Below are positions 1 to 9,686 of a DNA stretch of 64,000 bases, one piece after another. Both the position numbers and the translations under genes were made by a program. Origin of the DNA: Phenylobacterium glaciei (GTDB taxonomy: Bacteria > Pseudomonadota > Alphaproteobacteria > Caulobacterales > Caulobacteraceae); the NCBI RefSeq assembly GCF_016772415.1, contig NZ_JAGSGD010000001.1, positions 186,001 to 250,000 on the forward strand. The letters are read 5' to 3'. Each line of letters starts with the position of its first letter. The first letter of the stretch is position 1. The notes beneath the pieces were generated by a model that saw only the letters and a program-made list of their open reading frames with translations, did no database searches and had not been told where the DNA came from.

Positions 1-245
1 CGGGCGGTGTCGGCGTAGAAGACGATCTCGTCAGCACCCACCAGGTCCACAAGCCAGGGCTGCCGGTTGTGGGGATTGGGGGCCAGAATTGCGTGGGCCA
101 GGGCGAACCGCCGGGGATCGCGCTCGCCCAGACCCGGAGCTCGCCACGCAGCGGCGGGGTCGGTGGCGGAGGTCGCCGAGCAGCCGGCGGCGGTCAAGGG
201 CGCGGCGGCGGCCAGCCAGTGCAGGATTCCACGGCGGGTGGGCAT
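1..245 (-). CDS. Nitroreductase-family protein with N-terminal signal (partial)
   Basis: Reading leftwards from an ATG at 245, an open frame runs off the window edge after 81 codons. It opens with MPTRRGILHWLAAAAPL and then TAAGCS, a double-arginine plus hydrophobic stretch ending in a Cys, so it is probably exported by Tat or anchored as a lipoprotein. Further in, the piece AHAILAPNPHNRQPW matches the N-terminal FMN-contact motif (SPSxxNxQPW) of nitroreductase-like oxidoreductases, specifically the Acg/twin-arginine group. Only the first ~80 residues are visible, so activity and length cannot be judged. The call rests on that one motif and the signal region. Confidence 0.6.
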   Translation of the reverse strand, partial: MPTRRGILHWLAAAAPLTAAGCSATSATDPAAAWRAPGLGERDPRRFALAHAILAPNPHNRQPWLVDLVGADEIVFYADTA

Positions 246-313
246 GGGCTGGCTCCGTTTCGTTGAGATCTCAACTATATAGTTTAGAGCTAAAGCTTCT
301 GCAAGAGGCTCGA

Positions 314-781
314 TTAACCTCGGCGCGCCTTGTAGATCGCGTCTTCCAGGGCCCGGGCGAATTCGGCGCGTTCGGAGGGGCTGAGCGCCGCGGCCACCTG
401 GGCCTCCTTGCCCGACAGCGCCAGGCGCAGATCGACGGCGTGGTCGTCCTCGGTGAGCAGGGTGACGCGGGTGAAGGCCGTGGGGCTTTCCCACATCAGC
501 TTTCGCCAGTTGGGCGTCTCGCGGAACACCTGGACCCGCCGGTCGGTGACCAGGACGCGCTCGATCTGCTTGGCGGCGGCGAAGCTGGCCAGGAAGGCCA
601 CGACGATGGCGATCAGGTCCAACCCCAGGAACATCGGCACGAAATAGGCGCCCATGGAGATGAAGACCGCGGCCGAGGCGCAGTTCAGAACCGTCACCAC
701 CGTGATCAGCACCATGAACCCCCGCTGCGACAGGCTGCGGTTGGGGCGAATCTCGGCGTCCATGAAGACCAGATCATCCAT
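314..781 (-). CDS. DUF2244 family membrane protein
   Basis: This 155-aa protein has two adjacent hydrophobic segments at about residues 21-43 and 48-70, followed by a soluble C-terminal domain containing VLVTDRRVQVFRETPNW, the kind of PH-like region seen in DUF2244 proteins of Alphaproteobacteria. It is transcribed away from nth, with a short divergent gap of 93 bases. DUF2244 genes often sit beside nth in Caulobacterales and Rhizobiales. The molecular role is unknown; an inner-membrane location is inferred from the two helices. Confidence 0.8.
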   Translation of the reverse strand: MDDLVFMDAEIRPNRSLSQRGFMVLITVVTVLNCASAAVFISMGAYFVPMFLGLDLIAIVVAFLASFAAAKQIERVLVTDRRVQVFRETPNWRKLMWESPTAFTRVTLLTEDDHAVDLRLALSGKEAQVAAALSPSERAEFARALEDAIYKARRG

Positions 782-874
782 GACCTCATCAACCTAGGCG
801 ATTTGCGGACCTGCAAACAGGCGCCACGTGCGCGGGCTCTTGGCGAAGCAGGCGCCGCCGGGCGATGGTCGGCC

Positions 875-1555
875 ATGGCCAAAGCCCCGAAGCCCAGGAA
901 GAAGCGCGTCAGTCCCGCCGAACAGGCCCGCGTGGAGGAAATCTTTCACCGTTTCCTGGCCCTCAGCGACGATCCGCGCACCGAGCTAAACTATGCCAGC
1001 CCCTATGAGCTGGTGACCGCCGTTGCCCTGTCGGCCCAGGCCACCGACGTCTCGGTGAACAAGGCCACGACCCGGCTGTTCGCCGTCGCCGACACCCCGC
1101 AGAAGATGCTGGCGCTCGGCGAAGAGGGCCTGATCCCTTTCATCGCCTCCATCGGCCTCTTCCGCACCAAGGCCAAGAACGTCATCGCCACGGCCGCGAT
1201 CCTGATGGAACAGCACGGCGGCGAGGTGCCCCTGGAGCGCGAGGCCCTGATGGCCCTGCCGGGCGTGGGGCGGAAGACCGCCAGCGTGGTGCTCAACGAA
1301 CTGCGCATCGAGCCGGCGATCGCCGTCGACACCCACGTCTTCCGGGTCTCCCACCGGCTGAAGCTGTCGGCGGGCAAGACTCCGGACCAGGTGGAGGCCG
1401 ATCTGATGGCCATCGTGCCCGAGCCCTACCTGACCCGCGCCCACCACTGGCTGATCCTGCACGGCCGCTACACCTGCGTGGCGCGAAGGCCCAAGTGCGA
1501 GGACTGCCCCATCGACGACCTCTGCCCGTCGAAGAGCCTGTTCGTGGGGCGATGA
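875..1555 (+). CDS. nth: Endonuclease III (DNA glycosylase/AP lyase)
   Basis: The product removes oxidised pyrimidines from DNA and nicks the abasic site in base excision repair. The helix-hairpin-helix LPGVGRKTASVVLNE carries the catalytic Lys (K in GRKTAS), and DTHVFRVSHRL carries the catalytic Asp. The C-terminus has the four-cysteine [4Fe-4S] pattern C-x6-C-x2-C-x5-C. The start at 875 (MAKAPKPRKK) gives 226 aa, normal for the family; the open frame extends much further upstream but that part is antisense to DUF2244 and is not family-like. It stands alone as a single gene facing the PPIase gene. Confidence 0.95.
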   Translation: MAKAPKPRKKRVSPAEQARVEEIFHRFLALSDDPRTELNYASPYELVTAVALSAQATDVSVNKATTRLFAVADTPQKMLALGEEGLIPFIASIGLFRTKAKNVIATAAILMEQHGGEVPLEREALMALPGVGRKTASVVLNELRIEPAIAVDTHVFRVSHRLKLSAGKTPDQVEADLMAIVPEPYLTRAHHWLILHGRYTCVARRPKCEDCPIDDLCPSKSLFVGR

Positions 1556-1573
1556 GCGGTCGGTGGAACCGGT

Positions 1574-2383
1574 CTAGGGGTCGACCCTGACCGGGACCTC
1601 AAGGTCGCAGATCGAGAAGTCCGCACCCCTGGCGATGCGCGTCTGGCGCACCAGGGTGCGGAAGGCGGCGCTGTCCTGGCTGAGCATCGAGAGATGCGGC
1701 CGCTCCGCCGCCGGGATGTCGGCCGCCACCCGCACCTTCAGCATCAGGTCGGGCTTGGCCGGCGGTTCTCCCACCGCGATGACGCTGTTGACGTCCGACC
1801 CCACCACGATCCGGCCCCAGACCGCATAGTCGCGGTCCAGCCGTCGGCTCGATCCGCGCATGAAGAAGATCTCGCTGTTGCCGGTGTCCTCGCCCGCCTG
1901 CCGCCCCATCCCGGCGACGCCGGGGCAATAGGCGCCCCAGGCGCGGACCGTGCCGTCCTTTGAGCGCAGCGCTTCCTGACCCGACACGGTCTGGATCGGA
2001 ACCGTCCCCAGGAACCCGACAGTGCCGTCCGTTGGCGCGGCCACCGCCCGGTAGCCGGCCATCTTCAGCTTGAAGGTCGCCTCCAGCGGCAGGTCAGGAT
2101 GGCTGGAGGTTCCGCCGTCCTTGTTGTTGGGATTGCCGGTCTGGTTGACGAAGCCCTCGATGACCCGGTGGAACTGCAGGCCGTCATAGACGCCTTCGCG
2201 GGCCAGGAGCGTCACCCGGGCCACGCTTTGCGGCGCCATGGCCGGCGCCATCTCCACGATGATCCGGCCCCTGGTGGTGTCGATGACCAGCAGGTTTTCA
2301 GGATCAAGGGGGCGCCAGTCTGGCGCGGGGGCGGCGCCGAGCAGGCCAAACGCGAAAAGGGCGGCGGAGAGCTTACCGATCAT
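1574..2383 (-). CDS. Exported cyclophilin-type peptidyl-prolyl isomerase
   Basis: The 269-aa product starts MIGKLSAALFAFGLLGAAPA, a clear Sec signal peptide, so it should act in the periplasm as a proline isomerase/folding helper. The cyclophilin core begins LLVIDTTRGRIIVEMAP and continues with GLQFHRVIEGFVNQTGNP; the catalytic-arginine region FHRVI is intact. The C-terminal ~60 residues go beyond the minimal cyclophilin domain. The start at 2383 is chosen because the signal peptide begins there; 12 codons upstream lie a less likely start. It converges on nth with an 18-base gap. Confidence 0.85.
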   Translation of the reverse strand: MIGKLSAALFAFGLLGAAPAPDWRPLDPENLLVIDTTRGRIIVEMAPAMAPQSVARVTLLAREGVYDGLQFHRVIEGFVNQTGNPNNKDGGTSSHPDLPLEATFKLKMAGYRAVAAPTDGTVGFLGTVPIQTVSGQEALRSKDGTVRAWGAYCPGVAGMGRQAGEDTGNSEIFFMRGSSRRLDRDYAVWGRIVVGSDVNSVIAVGEPPAKPDLMLKVRVAADIPAAERPHLSMLSQDSAAFRTLVRQTRIARGADFSICDLEVPVRVDP

Positions 2384-2460
2384 GCGATCCAGTGAAGCTT
2401 CTCCGCCGCCCCTCGCCAAGCCGATCTTTTCAGACAGGCCCTAACTCAGAGGATTTTGGA

Positions 2461-2703
2461 TCAGGTGATCCGCTTGACGCTGACCGGGTCGCTGCCGGGG
2501 AAACTCTCTTCCAGACCCTCGTCCAGCAGGGCTTCCTGACGGTCCTCGGCCTCGTGTTCCTTGTGCGCCAGCTGGTCGGGCTTTTCGCCTTCCTTCAGCG
2601 GCGCGACCTTACGGGCGTGCGGGACCTCGGCGTCCTTGATGCTCTGCTTGTCGCTGGCGGCGCGGTTGGCGTCCTTGGTCTTGTCTTGATTGAGAATGCC
2701 CAT
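2461..2703 (-). CDS. Small charged protein, probably disordered
   Basis: The 80-aa product is very rich in Lys, Glu, Asp and Ala, has no Cys and no hydrophobic segment, and ends in LLDEGLEESFPGSDPVSVKR. A C-terminal block of the form EALxExFPxSDP recurs in small hypothetical proteins of Alphaproteobacteria, which supports it being real. It is likely intrinsically disordered. No function can be assigned; a role in stress tolerance is only a guess from composition. Confidence 0.65.
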   Translation of the reverse strand: MGILNQDKTKDANRAASDKQSIKDAEVPHARKVAPLKEGEKPDQLAHKEHEAEDRQEALLDEGLEESFPGSDPVSVKRIT

Positions 2704-2747
2704 GTGCAGGTCCTCCGAACTGTTGGCGGATGGTCCGCCTTGGGCAC

Positions 2748-3305
2748 CTAACGTGTGGGCGCGTCAGGAGTTGCCGCCCAACCTTGAGCATTGCGCAGGC
2801 GGTTTCCGCTGGCGTGCAGGCTGGTGGACCAGACTTCGCGCAGGGGAACCAGACTTTCCACCAGCCGCAATTCCACCCCGTGCGCCGCCATCATGGCCGG
2901 CAGATCGGTTAGAGTTTCGACGGCGAGGGGCGTGACGGCTTGGCGCGAGACCCACATGCCGGCGTCGTCCAGATCCTCGAAGGTCTCGGCGGACAACTCG
3001 TAGCGGTAAAGGCTTTCGCGGCTCAGCCGGTCGAACCACGCCCACTCCACATGGGCGATCATCCTTGCCGCGCTGGTCCCGAACCATCGGTCCCGATCCT
3101 GCGCGGTGGTGGCGGGCGTCGGCCACAGCAGGATGCGCGGGCAGTCGCGAGGGAAGAAGTAGAGCGGCTGGGTCGTCTCATCGATCGCCCAGACCAGCGG
3201 GCCGTTCAGCCAGTCGCGACCCGGCGGCCGCGTCGAGGGGACGAGGACCGGCCTGGGGACAAAGCAGGCGATGCCCGGATCGTCGCTGAAGTGAAAAAGC
3301 CGCAT
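2748..3305 (-). CDS. DUF6886 family protein
   Basis: The 185-aa product begins MRLFHFSDDPGIACFVPRPV and contains NGPLVWAIDETTQPLYFFPR, the signature layout of DUF6886 (a short N-terminal 'FHFSDDP-I-xF-PR' block followed by 'VWAID-xxxP-YxFPRDCPR'). It has no signal peptide or membrane segment and is probably cytoplasmic. The function of the family is unknown. It is divergent from the PfkB kinase with an 86-base gap. Confidence 0.75.
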   Translation of the reverse strand: MRLFHFSDDPGIACFVPRPVLVPSTRPPGRDWLNGPLVWAIDETTQPLYFFPRDCPRILLWPTPATTAQDRDRWFGTSAARMIAHVEWAWFDRLSRESLYRYELSAETFEDLDDAGMWVSRQAVTPLAVETLTDLPAMMAAHGVELRLVESLVPLREVWSTSLHASGNRLRNAQGWAATPDAPTR

Positions 3306-3391
3306 GCCATACCCTGTCTAAAGCCGTCACCGCGTTGCTCAAGCTTGTCTTTCCCTGTAGTCAGCGCGCCTACGTTTCCCCGGAAAGCCTC

Positions 3392-4381
3392 ATGACCGAA
3401 CTCTACGACGTCGCCGCCATCGGCAACGCCATCGTCGATGTGATCGCCCCGGCGACCGACGACTTCCTCTCGGCCAACGCGCTGGACAAGGGCGCGATGA
3501 TGCTGATCGACGAAGCGCGCGGCGTGGAACTGTACGGCAAGATGGCGGCGGGCATCGAGGCTTCGGGCGGTTCGGCGGGCAACACGATCGCCGGCGTCGC
3601 CAGCTTCGGCGGCCGCGCGGCCTATCTGGGCAAGGTGGCCAAGGACCAGCTGGGCGATGTCTTCGCCCACGACATGCGCGCCATCGGCGCCCACTTCGAC
3701 ACCCCGCCGCTTACCGGCGGCCCGGCCACGGCCCGCTCGTTGATCAACGTCACCCCCGACGGCGAGCGCACCATGTGCACCTATCTGGGCGCCTCGACCG
3801 AGTTCGCCGCCGCTGACGTCGACGCCGCGGTGATCGAGGGCGCCAAGATCGTCTATCTCGAAGGCTACCTGTTCGACGCCGAGGCCGCCCGCCGCGCCTT
3901 CGCCAAGGCCGCCGGCCTGGCCCGGGGCGCCGGCCGCATGATGGCCATCACGCTCTCCGACGGCTTTGTGGTCGACCGCCATCGCGAGGCCCTGCTGGGC
4001 TTCATCGAGAGCCAGGTCGACCTGGTGTTCGCCAACGACACCGAGCTGATGGCGATGTTCCAGACCACCGATTTCGATGACGCCATGGCCCAGATGCGCG
4101 GCAAGGTGAAGATCGCCGCTGTCACCCGGGGCGCGGCCGGCTCCACCATCGCCGCGGCCGGGCAAACCTTCGACGTTCCGGCCTATGCCGTGGAAAAAGT
4201 CGTGGACACGACCGGCGCGGGCGACCAATACGCAGCCGGTTTCATGTTCGGTCTCGCCAAGGGCCGGCCGCTGAATGTCTGCGGCCAGCTCGGCTCGCTG
4301 GCGGCGTCGGAAGTGATCTCGCACTACGGCCCGCGCCCCCTGGTCAATCTGAAAGACCTGGCGGCGTCGAAAGGACTCTAA
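3392..4381 (+). CDS. PfkB-family kinase (adenosine-kinase-like)
   Basis: The 329-aa protein has the ribokinase/PfkB fold signatures: an N-terminal substrate motif around [19 protein letters not shown] and a C-terminal [18 protein letters not shown] that holds the catalytic Asp and the anion hole. It phosphorylates a sugar or nucleoside with ATP; alphaproteobacterial relatives are usually annotated adenosine kinase, but the substrate cannot be read from sequence. The start at 3392 ([12 protein letters not shown]) fits the family N-terminus; 19 codons upstream is a weaker ATG. It ends 4 bases before hisB and may be transcribed with it. Confidence 0.85.
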   Translation: MTELYDVAAIGNAIVDVIAPATDDFLSANALDKGAMMLIDEARGVELYGKMAAGIEASGGSAGNTIAGVASFGGRAAYLGKVAKDQLGDVFAHDMRAIGAHFDTPPLTGGPATARSLINVTPDGERTMCTYLGASTEFAAADVDAAVIEGAKIVYLEGYLFDAEAARRAFAKAAGLARGAGRMMAITLSDGFVVDRHREALLGFIESQVDLVFANDTELMAMFQTTDFDDAMAQMRGKVKIAAVTRGAAGSTIAAAGQTFDVPAYAVEKVVDTTGAGDQYAAGFMFGLAKGRPLNVCGQLGSLAASEVISHYGPRPLVNLKDLAASKGL

Positions 4382-4385
4382 GCCC

Positions 4386-4976
4386 ATGGCCCGCACAGCC
4401 GAAGTCGTCCGCAACACCAAGGAAACCCAGATCAGCGTCAGTGTCGATCTGGACGGGTCCGGCGTGTCCGATGTCCAGACCGGCATTGGCTTCTTCGACC
4501 ATATGCTGGACGCCTTCACGCGATTCAGCGGGATCGACCTGAAGGTCCGCACCCAGGGCGACCTGCACATCGACTTCCACCATACGGTGGAGGACACCGG
4601 GATCGCGATCGGCCAGGCGATCCGGCAGGCGCTGGATGGCTTCAAGGGCATCTACCGCTTCGGCCACGCCTATGTCCCGATGGACGAAACCCTAACGCGC
4701 TGCGCCCTCGACCTCTGCAATCGCCCGTACCTGATCTGGAAGGTCGCGTTCAAGACCCCGAAGATCGGCGAGTTCGACACCGAGTTGTTCAAGGAATTCC
4801 ACCACGCCTTCGCCATGAACCTGGGCGCCTGCGTGCACCTGGAAACCCTCTATGGCGACAACAGCCACCACATCGCCGAGAGCGGCTTCAAGGCTCTGGC
4901 GCGCGCGCTGCGGGCCGCCGTCGAGCTCGACCCCAAGACCCATGGTCACGCTCCGTCGACCAAGGGCGTCCTGTAG
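4386..4976 (+). CDS. hisB: Imidazoleglycerol-phosphate dehydratase
   Basis: The product dehydrates imidazoleglycerol phosphate to imidazoleacetol phosphate (histidine step 7, Mn-dependent). The two metal-binding His clusters are present: [20 protein letters not shown] near residue 60 and EFHHAF plus NSHHIAE in the second half. At 196 aa it is the monofunctional form with no phosphatase domain. It is the first of five tightly spaced his genes (hisB-H-A-F-E), 10 bases before hisH. Confidence 0.97.
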   Translation: MARTAEVVRNTKETQISVSVDLDGSGVSDVQTGIGFFDHMLDAFTRFSGIDLKVRTQGDLHIDFHHTVEDTGIAIGQAIRQALDGFKGIYRFGHAYVPMDETLTRCALDLCNRPYLIWKVAFKTPKIGEFDTELFKEFHHAFAMNLGACVHLETLYGDNSHHIAESGFKALARALRAAVELDPKTHGHAPSTKGVL

Positions 4977-4986
4977 GATCTGATCC

Positions 4987-5619
4987 ATGCAGACTGTCGC
5001 CCTGATCGACTACGGGTCGGGCAACCTTCGCTCGGCCGAAAAGGCCCTGCGCAAGGCCGCCGATGGCGCGAGCCAGATCGTTGTCACCTGTGATCCCGAC
5101 ATCGTGGCTGCCGCCGACCGCATCGTGCTGCCCGGCGTCGGGGCCTTCCTGGCCTGCATGACCGCGTTGTCGGAACGTCCCGGCCTGATCGAGGCGATGA
5201 CCGAGGCGGTGCGCGCCAAGGGCCGCCCCTTCCTGGGCATCTGCGTCGGCATGCAGCTCTTGGCCACGCGGGGCCTGGAGTTCGGCGAGACCCGCGGCCT
5301 GGACTGGATCGGCGGCGATGTCCGCAAGATCGAGAGCCTCGATCCGGCCATCAAGATCCCGCACATGGGCTGGAACACCCTGGTCGGAGCCAGCGGCCCC
5401 GACATGATCGCCAAGATCGGCGATCAGCCCATGTACTTCACCCATTCCTTCGCCTTCTACCCGGACGACGAGAACGACGTCGCCGCCTGGGTCGATCACG
5501 GGGGACAATTCCCAGCAGCAGTCGCCAACGGCAACGTCGCGGGCGTACAGTTTCACCCTGAAAAGTCGCAGAGCGCCGGCCTTGCCCTGTTGGCGCGCTT
5601 CCTGGAGTGGCGACCTTGA
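4987..5619 (+). CDS. hisH: Imidazole glycerol phosphate synthase, glutaminase subunit
   Basis: HisH hydrolyses glutamine and channels ammonia to HisF. The class I amidotransferase triad is visible: the nucleophile Cys in GICVGMQLL, and His and Glu in VQFHPEKSQ near the C-terminus. The N-terminal VALIDYGSGNLRS and LPGVGAF motifs are standard. The length of 210 aa is normal. Its end overlaps the beginning of hisA by 13 bases, consistent with translational coupling. Confidence 0.97.
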   Translation: MQTVALIDYGSGNLRSAEKALRKAADGASQIVVTCDPDIVAAADRIVLPGVGAFLACMTALSERPGLIEAMTEAVRAKGRPFLGICVGMQLLATRGLEFGETRGLDWIGGDVRKIESLDPAIKIPHMGWNTLVGASGPDMIAKIGDQPMYFTHSFAFYPDDENDVAAWVDHGGQFPAAVANGNVAGVQFHPEKSQSAGLALLARFLEWRP

Positions 5620-6338
5620 TCCTCTATCCCGCGATCGACCTGAAGGACGGCCAGTGCGTCCGCGTCCTGCACGGCGACCTGACCACCGCCACCGTTTTCA
5701 ATTCCTCGCCCGCCGACCAGGCGCGGCAATTCGTGGAGTCCGGCTTCCACTGGGTCCACGTCGTCGACCTCAACGGCGCCGTGCAGGGCCGGGCGATCAA
5801 TGAGAAGGCCGTCGAGGCGATCCTCGAGAGCGTCTCCATCCCTGTCCAGCTGGGGGGCGGCATCCGCTCCATGAAGGACATCGAGCGCTGGATCGAGGCC
5901 GGGGTCTCTCGCGTCATCCTCGGCACCATCGCCGTCACCGATCCGGAGATCGTCAAGGCCGCGGCCCGCGAATGGCCCGAGCAGATCGCCGTCAGCGTCG
6001 ATGTGCGGGCCGGCAAGGTGGCGACGCAGGGCTGGACCGAGAGCTCGGACCTGGACGCCGTCACCGTCTCCAAGCGCTTCGAGGATGCCGGCGTCGGCGC
6101 CCTGATCATCACCGACATCGACCGCGACGGCACGGTGATGGGCTTCAATGTCGAGGCCTTCGGGGCCATCGCCGACGCCGTCAACATCCCGGTCATCGCC
6201 GCCGGCGGCCTGGCCAGCGTCGACGACATCGTCCGCCTGCGGGCCCGCAAGGGCGTGCCGATCGCCGGCGCCGTCCTGGGCCGGGCCCTCTACAACGGCG
6301 CCATCACGCCGTCAGAGGCCCTGAAGGTCGCCGCCTGA
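5607..6338 (+). CDS. hisA: ProFAR isomerase
   Basis: The product isomerises the ribosyl moiety of ProFAR to PRFAR (histidine step 4) on a TIM barrel. The catalytic Asp in [10 protein letters not shown] and the second acid in IITDIDRDG are present, and the phosphate loops LGGGIR and AAGGLAS are intact. The start appears to be GTG at 5607, inside the end of hisH; a TTG at 5616 is an alternative, and no ATG is available nearby. Length is 243 aa. Confidence 0.96.
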   Translation: MATLILYPAIDLKDGQCVRVLHGDLTTATVFNSSPADQARQFVESGFHWVHVVDLNGAVQGRAINEKAVEAILESVSIPVQLGGGIRSMKDIERWIEAGVSRVILGTIAVTDPEIVKAAAREWPEQIAVSVDVRAGKVATQGWTESSDLDAVTVSKRFEDAGVGALIITDIDRDGTVMGFNVEAFGAIADAVNIPVIAAGGLASVDDIVRLRARKGVPIAGAVLGRALYNGAITPSEALKVAA

Positions 6339-7135
6339 TGCTCAAGGTTCGCGTCATCCCCTGCCTGGACGTCAAGGACGGCCGCGTGGTGAAGGGCGTG
6401 AACTTCGTGGCCCTGCGCGACGCCGGCGATCCGGTCGAACAGGCCACGGCCTATGATGCGGCCGGCGCCGACGAGCTGATGTTCCTGGACATCACCGCTA
6501 GCCACGAGCGGCGCGGCGCCATCCTCGACGTCATCGCCCGCACCGCCGATGTCTGCTTCATGCCGCTGTCGGTGGGGGGCGGCATCCGCCAGGTGGAGGA
6601 CGCCCGCCGGCTGCTGCTGGCCGGGGCCGACAAGATTTCCGTCAACACCGCCGCGGTGGAGAACCGCGACCTGATCAGCGCCTGCGCCGACGCCTTCGGG
6701 TCCCAGGCCGTGGTGGTGGCCATCGACGCCAAGCACGGCACGGCGCGCGCGGGCTCCGGCGGCCGCAATGACGGCTGGGAGGTCTATACCTATGGCGGCC
6801 GCACCGCGACGGGGCTGGACGTGGTGGAATACGCCGTCGAGGCCGTGAAGCGTGGCGCGGGCGAGATCCTGCTGACCTCCATGGACCGCGACGGCGCCAA
6901 GACCGGCTACGATATCGACCTGCTGGCCGCCATCACCGGCGCGGTGAACGTGCCGGTGATCGCCTCGGGCGGCGCGGGCAGCGCGGCCCACATGGTCGAG
7001 GCGGTGACCAAGGGGGGCGCGGACGCCGTCCTGGCCGCCTCGATCTTCCATTTCGGGGAAGTCTCCATCGGCCAGGTCAAGCGGGCCATGGCCGACGCCC
7101 ACATTCCTGTTCGCCTGACGGAGGCTGTCGCATGA
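6338..7135 (+). CDS. hisF: Imidazole glycerol phosphate synthase, cyclase subunit
   Basis: HisF combines PRFAR with ammonia from HisH to give imidazoleglycerol phosphate and AICAR. The barrel carries the two catalytic acids in [15 protein letters not shown] and [11 protein letters not shown], and the phosphate loops SVGGGIR and ASGGAGS. The 265-aa length is typical. The ATG shares one base with the hisA stop (TGATG), and its own stop overlaps hisE, so A-F-E are probably translationally coupled. Confidence 0.97.
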   Translation: MLKVRVIPCLDVKDGRVVKGVNFVALRDAGDPVEQATAYDAAGADELMFLDITASHERRGAILDVIARTADVCFMPLSVGGGIRQVEDARRLLLAGADKISVNTAAVENRDLISACADAFGSQAVVVAIDAKHGTARAGSGGRNDGWEVYTYGGRTATGLDVVEYAVEAVKRGAGEILLTSMDRDGAKTGYDIDLLAAITGAVNVPVIASGGAGSAAHMVEAVTKGGADAVLAASIFHFGEVSIGQVKRAMADAHIPVRLTEAVA

Positions 7136-7467
7136 GCCGCTTTTCCGAGACGATGGAGCGGCTGGCCGCCACCATCGAACAGCGAAAGGGCGCGAGTCCT
7201 GAAAGCTCCTACACCGCCAAGCTGCTGGCCGACGGCGTCGAGCGCGCCGCCAAGAAGCTGGGCGAAGAGGCCGTCGAGGTGGTGATCGCCGCCGTCCAGA
7301 AGGACCGCGACGGCCTGGCCGCCGAGAGCGCCGACCTGATGTATCACTTCCTGGTGGTGCTGGCCGCGTCGGGGGTCAGCCTGGACGACGTGGCGACCTG
7401 GCTGGAAAGCCGAGAGGGCCGCTCGGGCCTGGAAGAAAAGGCCTGGCGCCACAAGTCCGAGACCTAA
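7132..7467 (+). CDS. hisE: Phosphoribosyl-ATP pyrophosphatase
   Basis: HisE removes pyrophosphate from PR-ATP (histidine step 2). The 111-aa all-helical MazG-like protein has the metal-binding acid pair in [14 protein letters not shown] and ESADLMYH. It is a stand-alone HisE rather than a HisI-HisE fusion, as usual in this group. It overlaps hisF by an ATGA. Its stop codon overlaps the 3' end of the convergent tetR gene by 4 bases, so the operon ends abruptly against a facing gene. Confidence 0.96.
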   Translation: MSRFSETMERLAATIEQRKGASPESSYTAKLLADGVERAAKKLGEEAVEVVIAAVQKDRDGLAAESADLMYHFLVVLAASGVSLDDVATWLESREGRSGLEEKAWRHKSET

Positions 7468-8072
7468 ACCGAATAAGCCCGCATGAAGCGGTGGGCGGCC
7501 TTGGCGGCGATGTCGTCGATCTGGTTCTCCGTCAGGCCCCGGTCCACTCCCAGCAGATCGGCCAGCTGGTAGGTGCCCACCACCATGCCGCCGAAGAACT
7601 CCGCCGCCATGGCCGCATCGTCCACCGCCAGGCGGCCGTCGGCGGTCTCCTTGGCCAGGAAGGCGGCCAGGCGCAGGCGCGAGGCCTTGGGCCCGGCCTC
7701 GAAGACGGCGCGGGCCACGTCCGGCGCGTCGGCTGCTCCCTGGATATAGAGCCGCATCATGGCCGTCGCCCGGGGGCTGACAATGGCCTGCAGCATGGTG
7801 CGCGCGAAGCCGGCCAGGGCCTCTTCCGGGTGCTCGTCGGCCCCGGGGGTCTCCAGGGACGCGGTGATGTCGGCGACGCGGCGGTCCACCAGGGCGCGGA
7901 TCAGCTCGGCCTTGGACCCGTAGTGGTTATAAATTGTCTGTTTGGAGACCCCGGCGCGGCGGGCCACCTCCTCCATGGAGGCCGACAGGCCCCGTTCGCC
8001 GAGCACCGCGATGGCGGCGTCGAGGATGGCTTCCCCCTTGGCCAGGTCGATCTGTCCGGCCAGCCTGGGCAT
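7464..8072 (-). CDS. TetR/AcrR-family repressor of the efflux operon
   Basis: The 202-aa product has a TetR DNA-binding region near residues 12-58: AILDAAIAVLGERGLSASM, then EVARRAGVSKQTIYNHYGSK with the classic recognition helix, then a C-terminal ligand domain of the AefR-like type. It is the last gene of an emrA-emrB-tetR run and its ATG overlaps the emrB stop (ATGA). By family precedent it is likely to repress that operon and be released by an efflux substrate; the ligand is unknown. Confidence 0.88.
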   Translation of the reverse strand: MPRLAGQIDLAKGEAILDAAIAVLGERGLSASMEEVARRAGVSKQTIYNHYGSKAELIRALVDRRVADITASLETPGADEHPEEALAGFARTMLQAIVSPRATAMMRLYIQGAADAPDVARAVFEAGPKASRLRLAAFLAKETADGRLAVDDAAMAAEFFGGMVVGTYQLADLLGVDRGLTENQIDDIAAKAAHRFMRAYSV

Positions 8073-9676
8073 CAGTGACCGCCGCCGCCGGGGGGCTGGA
8101 CCGGCACGGCGGGCGCCGGCCTGGCCAGGAGGGCGAGGCCCACGGCCACGGCGCAGCCGGCGGTCAGGAACATGAAGACGTCGGCGAAGGCCATCACCAG
8201 GGCCTGACGCCGCAGCATCATCCCCATCAGCTTGCGCATCCCGCCGTCGGGATCGAGCGCGCCGGAGGCCTGCATCATCCCCGACAGCTGGGTCATCATG
8301 CCCTGGGCCTCCAGGCTGCTGCTGTTGAGCGACGCCGACAGCTCGCCAAGGTGCACGGCGCTCTGGTGGGCCAGGATGGTGGTCACCATGGCCAGGCCCA
8401 CGGCGCCGCCAACGTTGCGGATCAGGTTCAGCAGCCCAGACCCGTCCTTCATCATGCTGAGCGGCAGGGTGGAGATGCTCATCTGGGAGGCGGCGATCAT
8501 GCCGATCATGGCGCCCAGGCCCCGGCAGACCTGCAGCACCAGGAACTCGTTGAAGCCCCAGTCGGCGCCCACATGCAGGCCTTGACCGAGGCCGATCCCC
8601 ACCAGGGAAAAGCCCACCACCAGGCCGATCCGCAGGTCCATGGTGCGGATCAGCCGCCCGGCGATGGGCGCGGCCAGGAACATGGTGAGCCCGGAGACCA
8701 GCATGGTGGTCCCCACCTGCGCCGGCGAGAAGCCGCGCACCTGGGCCAGATAGAGCGGCAGGACGAAGGTGCCGGAATAGAGGCTCATGCCGGAGACGAA
8801 GTTCATCACCGTGCCGAGCGCGAAGTTGCGGTCGGTGAACGGAGCCAGTGAGACGATCGGCTGTCGATAGGTGAGCTGCCGCCAGGCGAAGGCGACGCCG
8901 GCCAGCAGGGCCAGCACGCTGAGCCAGAGGATCTTGCCCTCCTTCAGCCAGCCGTCCCCGGCGCCTTCCTCCAGCACGTACTGCATGGAGAGCAGGAAGA
9001 CCGCCATCAGGGCCAGGCCGATCCAGTCGATGCCCTTGGACAGGCTGGGATCGCCCTTGTCGAAATTGACGTAGCGGCTGACCAGGAACAGCGAGAGCAG
9101 GCCCGGAATGACGTTGATGTAGAACAGCCAGCGCCAGCCCAGCGCCTCGGTCAGGTGGCCGCCGATGGTAGGCCCGACGGTGGGGGCCAGGGTGACGATC
9201 AGGCCCACCACCACATTGGCCGTCACCCGGCGCTCGGGCGGGAAGACGGTCATGGCCGAGGCGAAGACCTGGGGGATCATGGCCCCGCCCGCCAGGCCCT
9301 GCAGGGCGCGGGTGACGATCATCATCTCGAAGGTGGTCGACAGGCCCGTGAGGATAGAGGCGACGATGAAGGTGGCCACCGCGGCCATGAAGAAGGGCCG
9401 GGTGCCCCACATCTTCGAGAAATAGGCGGTCAGCGGGATCATCACCACCTCGGCCAGCAGGTAGATGGTCTGCACCCAGCTGATCTCGTCGGAGCTGGCG
9501 CCGACCCCGGCCTGGATCTGCGACAGGGACGAGGCGACGATCTGCACGTCGAGCACGGCCATGAACTGGCCGATGACCATGCCGCCAAAGCCCAGGAAGA
9601 CCTTCAGCCAGTCGATCTCGCCGGCCTGGATGAGATGGCCGCCGGGCGGGGCCTGGGTGAGGGTGGCGTCGGCCAC
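8072..9676 (-). CDS. emrB: DHA2-family (EmrB/QacA) drug:H+ antiporter
   Basis: The 534-aa integral membrane protein has the 14-helix DHA2 layout. Motif C-like FMAVLDVQIVASSLSQI occurs in helix 1, motif A-like TAYFSKMWGTRPFF follows helix 2, and the GLAGGAMIPQ and GWRWLFYINVIPG blocks are standard. It works with EmrA, encoded upstream, and an outer-membrane TolC to expel hydrophobic compounds. A pair of palindromes lies between emrA and emrB, so the two may be expressed at unequal levels. Substrate unknown. Confidence 0.92.
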   Translation of the reverse strand: MADATLTQAPPGGHLIQAGEIDWLKVFLGFGGMVIGQFMAVLDVQIVASSLSQIQAGVGASSDEISWVQTIYLLAEVVMIPLTAYFSKMWGTRPFFMAAVATFIVASILTGLSTTFEMMIVTRALQGLAGGAMIPQVFASAMTVFPPERRVTANVVVGLIVTLAPTVGPTIGGHLTEALGWRWLFYINVIPGLLSLFLVSRYVNFDKGDPSLSKGIDWIGLALMAVFLLSMQYVLEEGAGDGWLKEGKILWLSVLALLAGVAFAWRQLTYRQPIVSLAPFTDRNFALGTVMNFVSGMSLYSGTFVLPLYLAQVRGFSPAQVGTTMLVSGLTMFLAAPIAGRLIRTMDLRIGLVVGFSLVGIGLGQGLHVGADWGFNEFLVLQVCRGLGAMIGMIAASQMSISTLPLSMMKDGSGLLNLIRNVGGAVGLAMVTTILAHQSAVHLGELSASLNSSSLEAQGMMTQLSGMMQASGALDPDGGMRKLMGMMLRRQALVMAFADVFMFLTAGCAVAVGLALLARPAPAVPVQPPGGGGH

Positions 9677-9686
9677 GGCGAGCGCC

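Noticed and set aside
7464..9410. A 648-codon minus-strand frame ending in the TetR gene
   Set aside because: Only the last 202 codons are a real protein; the earlier part is emrB read in the wrong frame.
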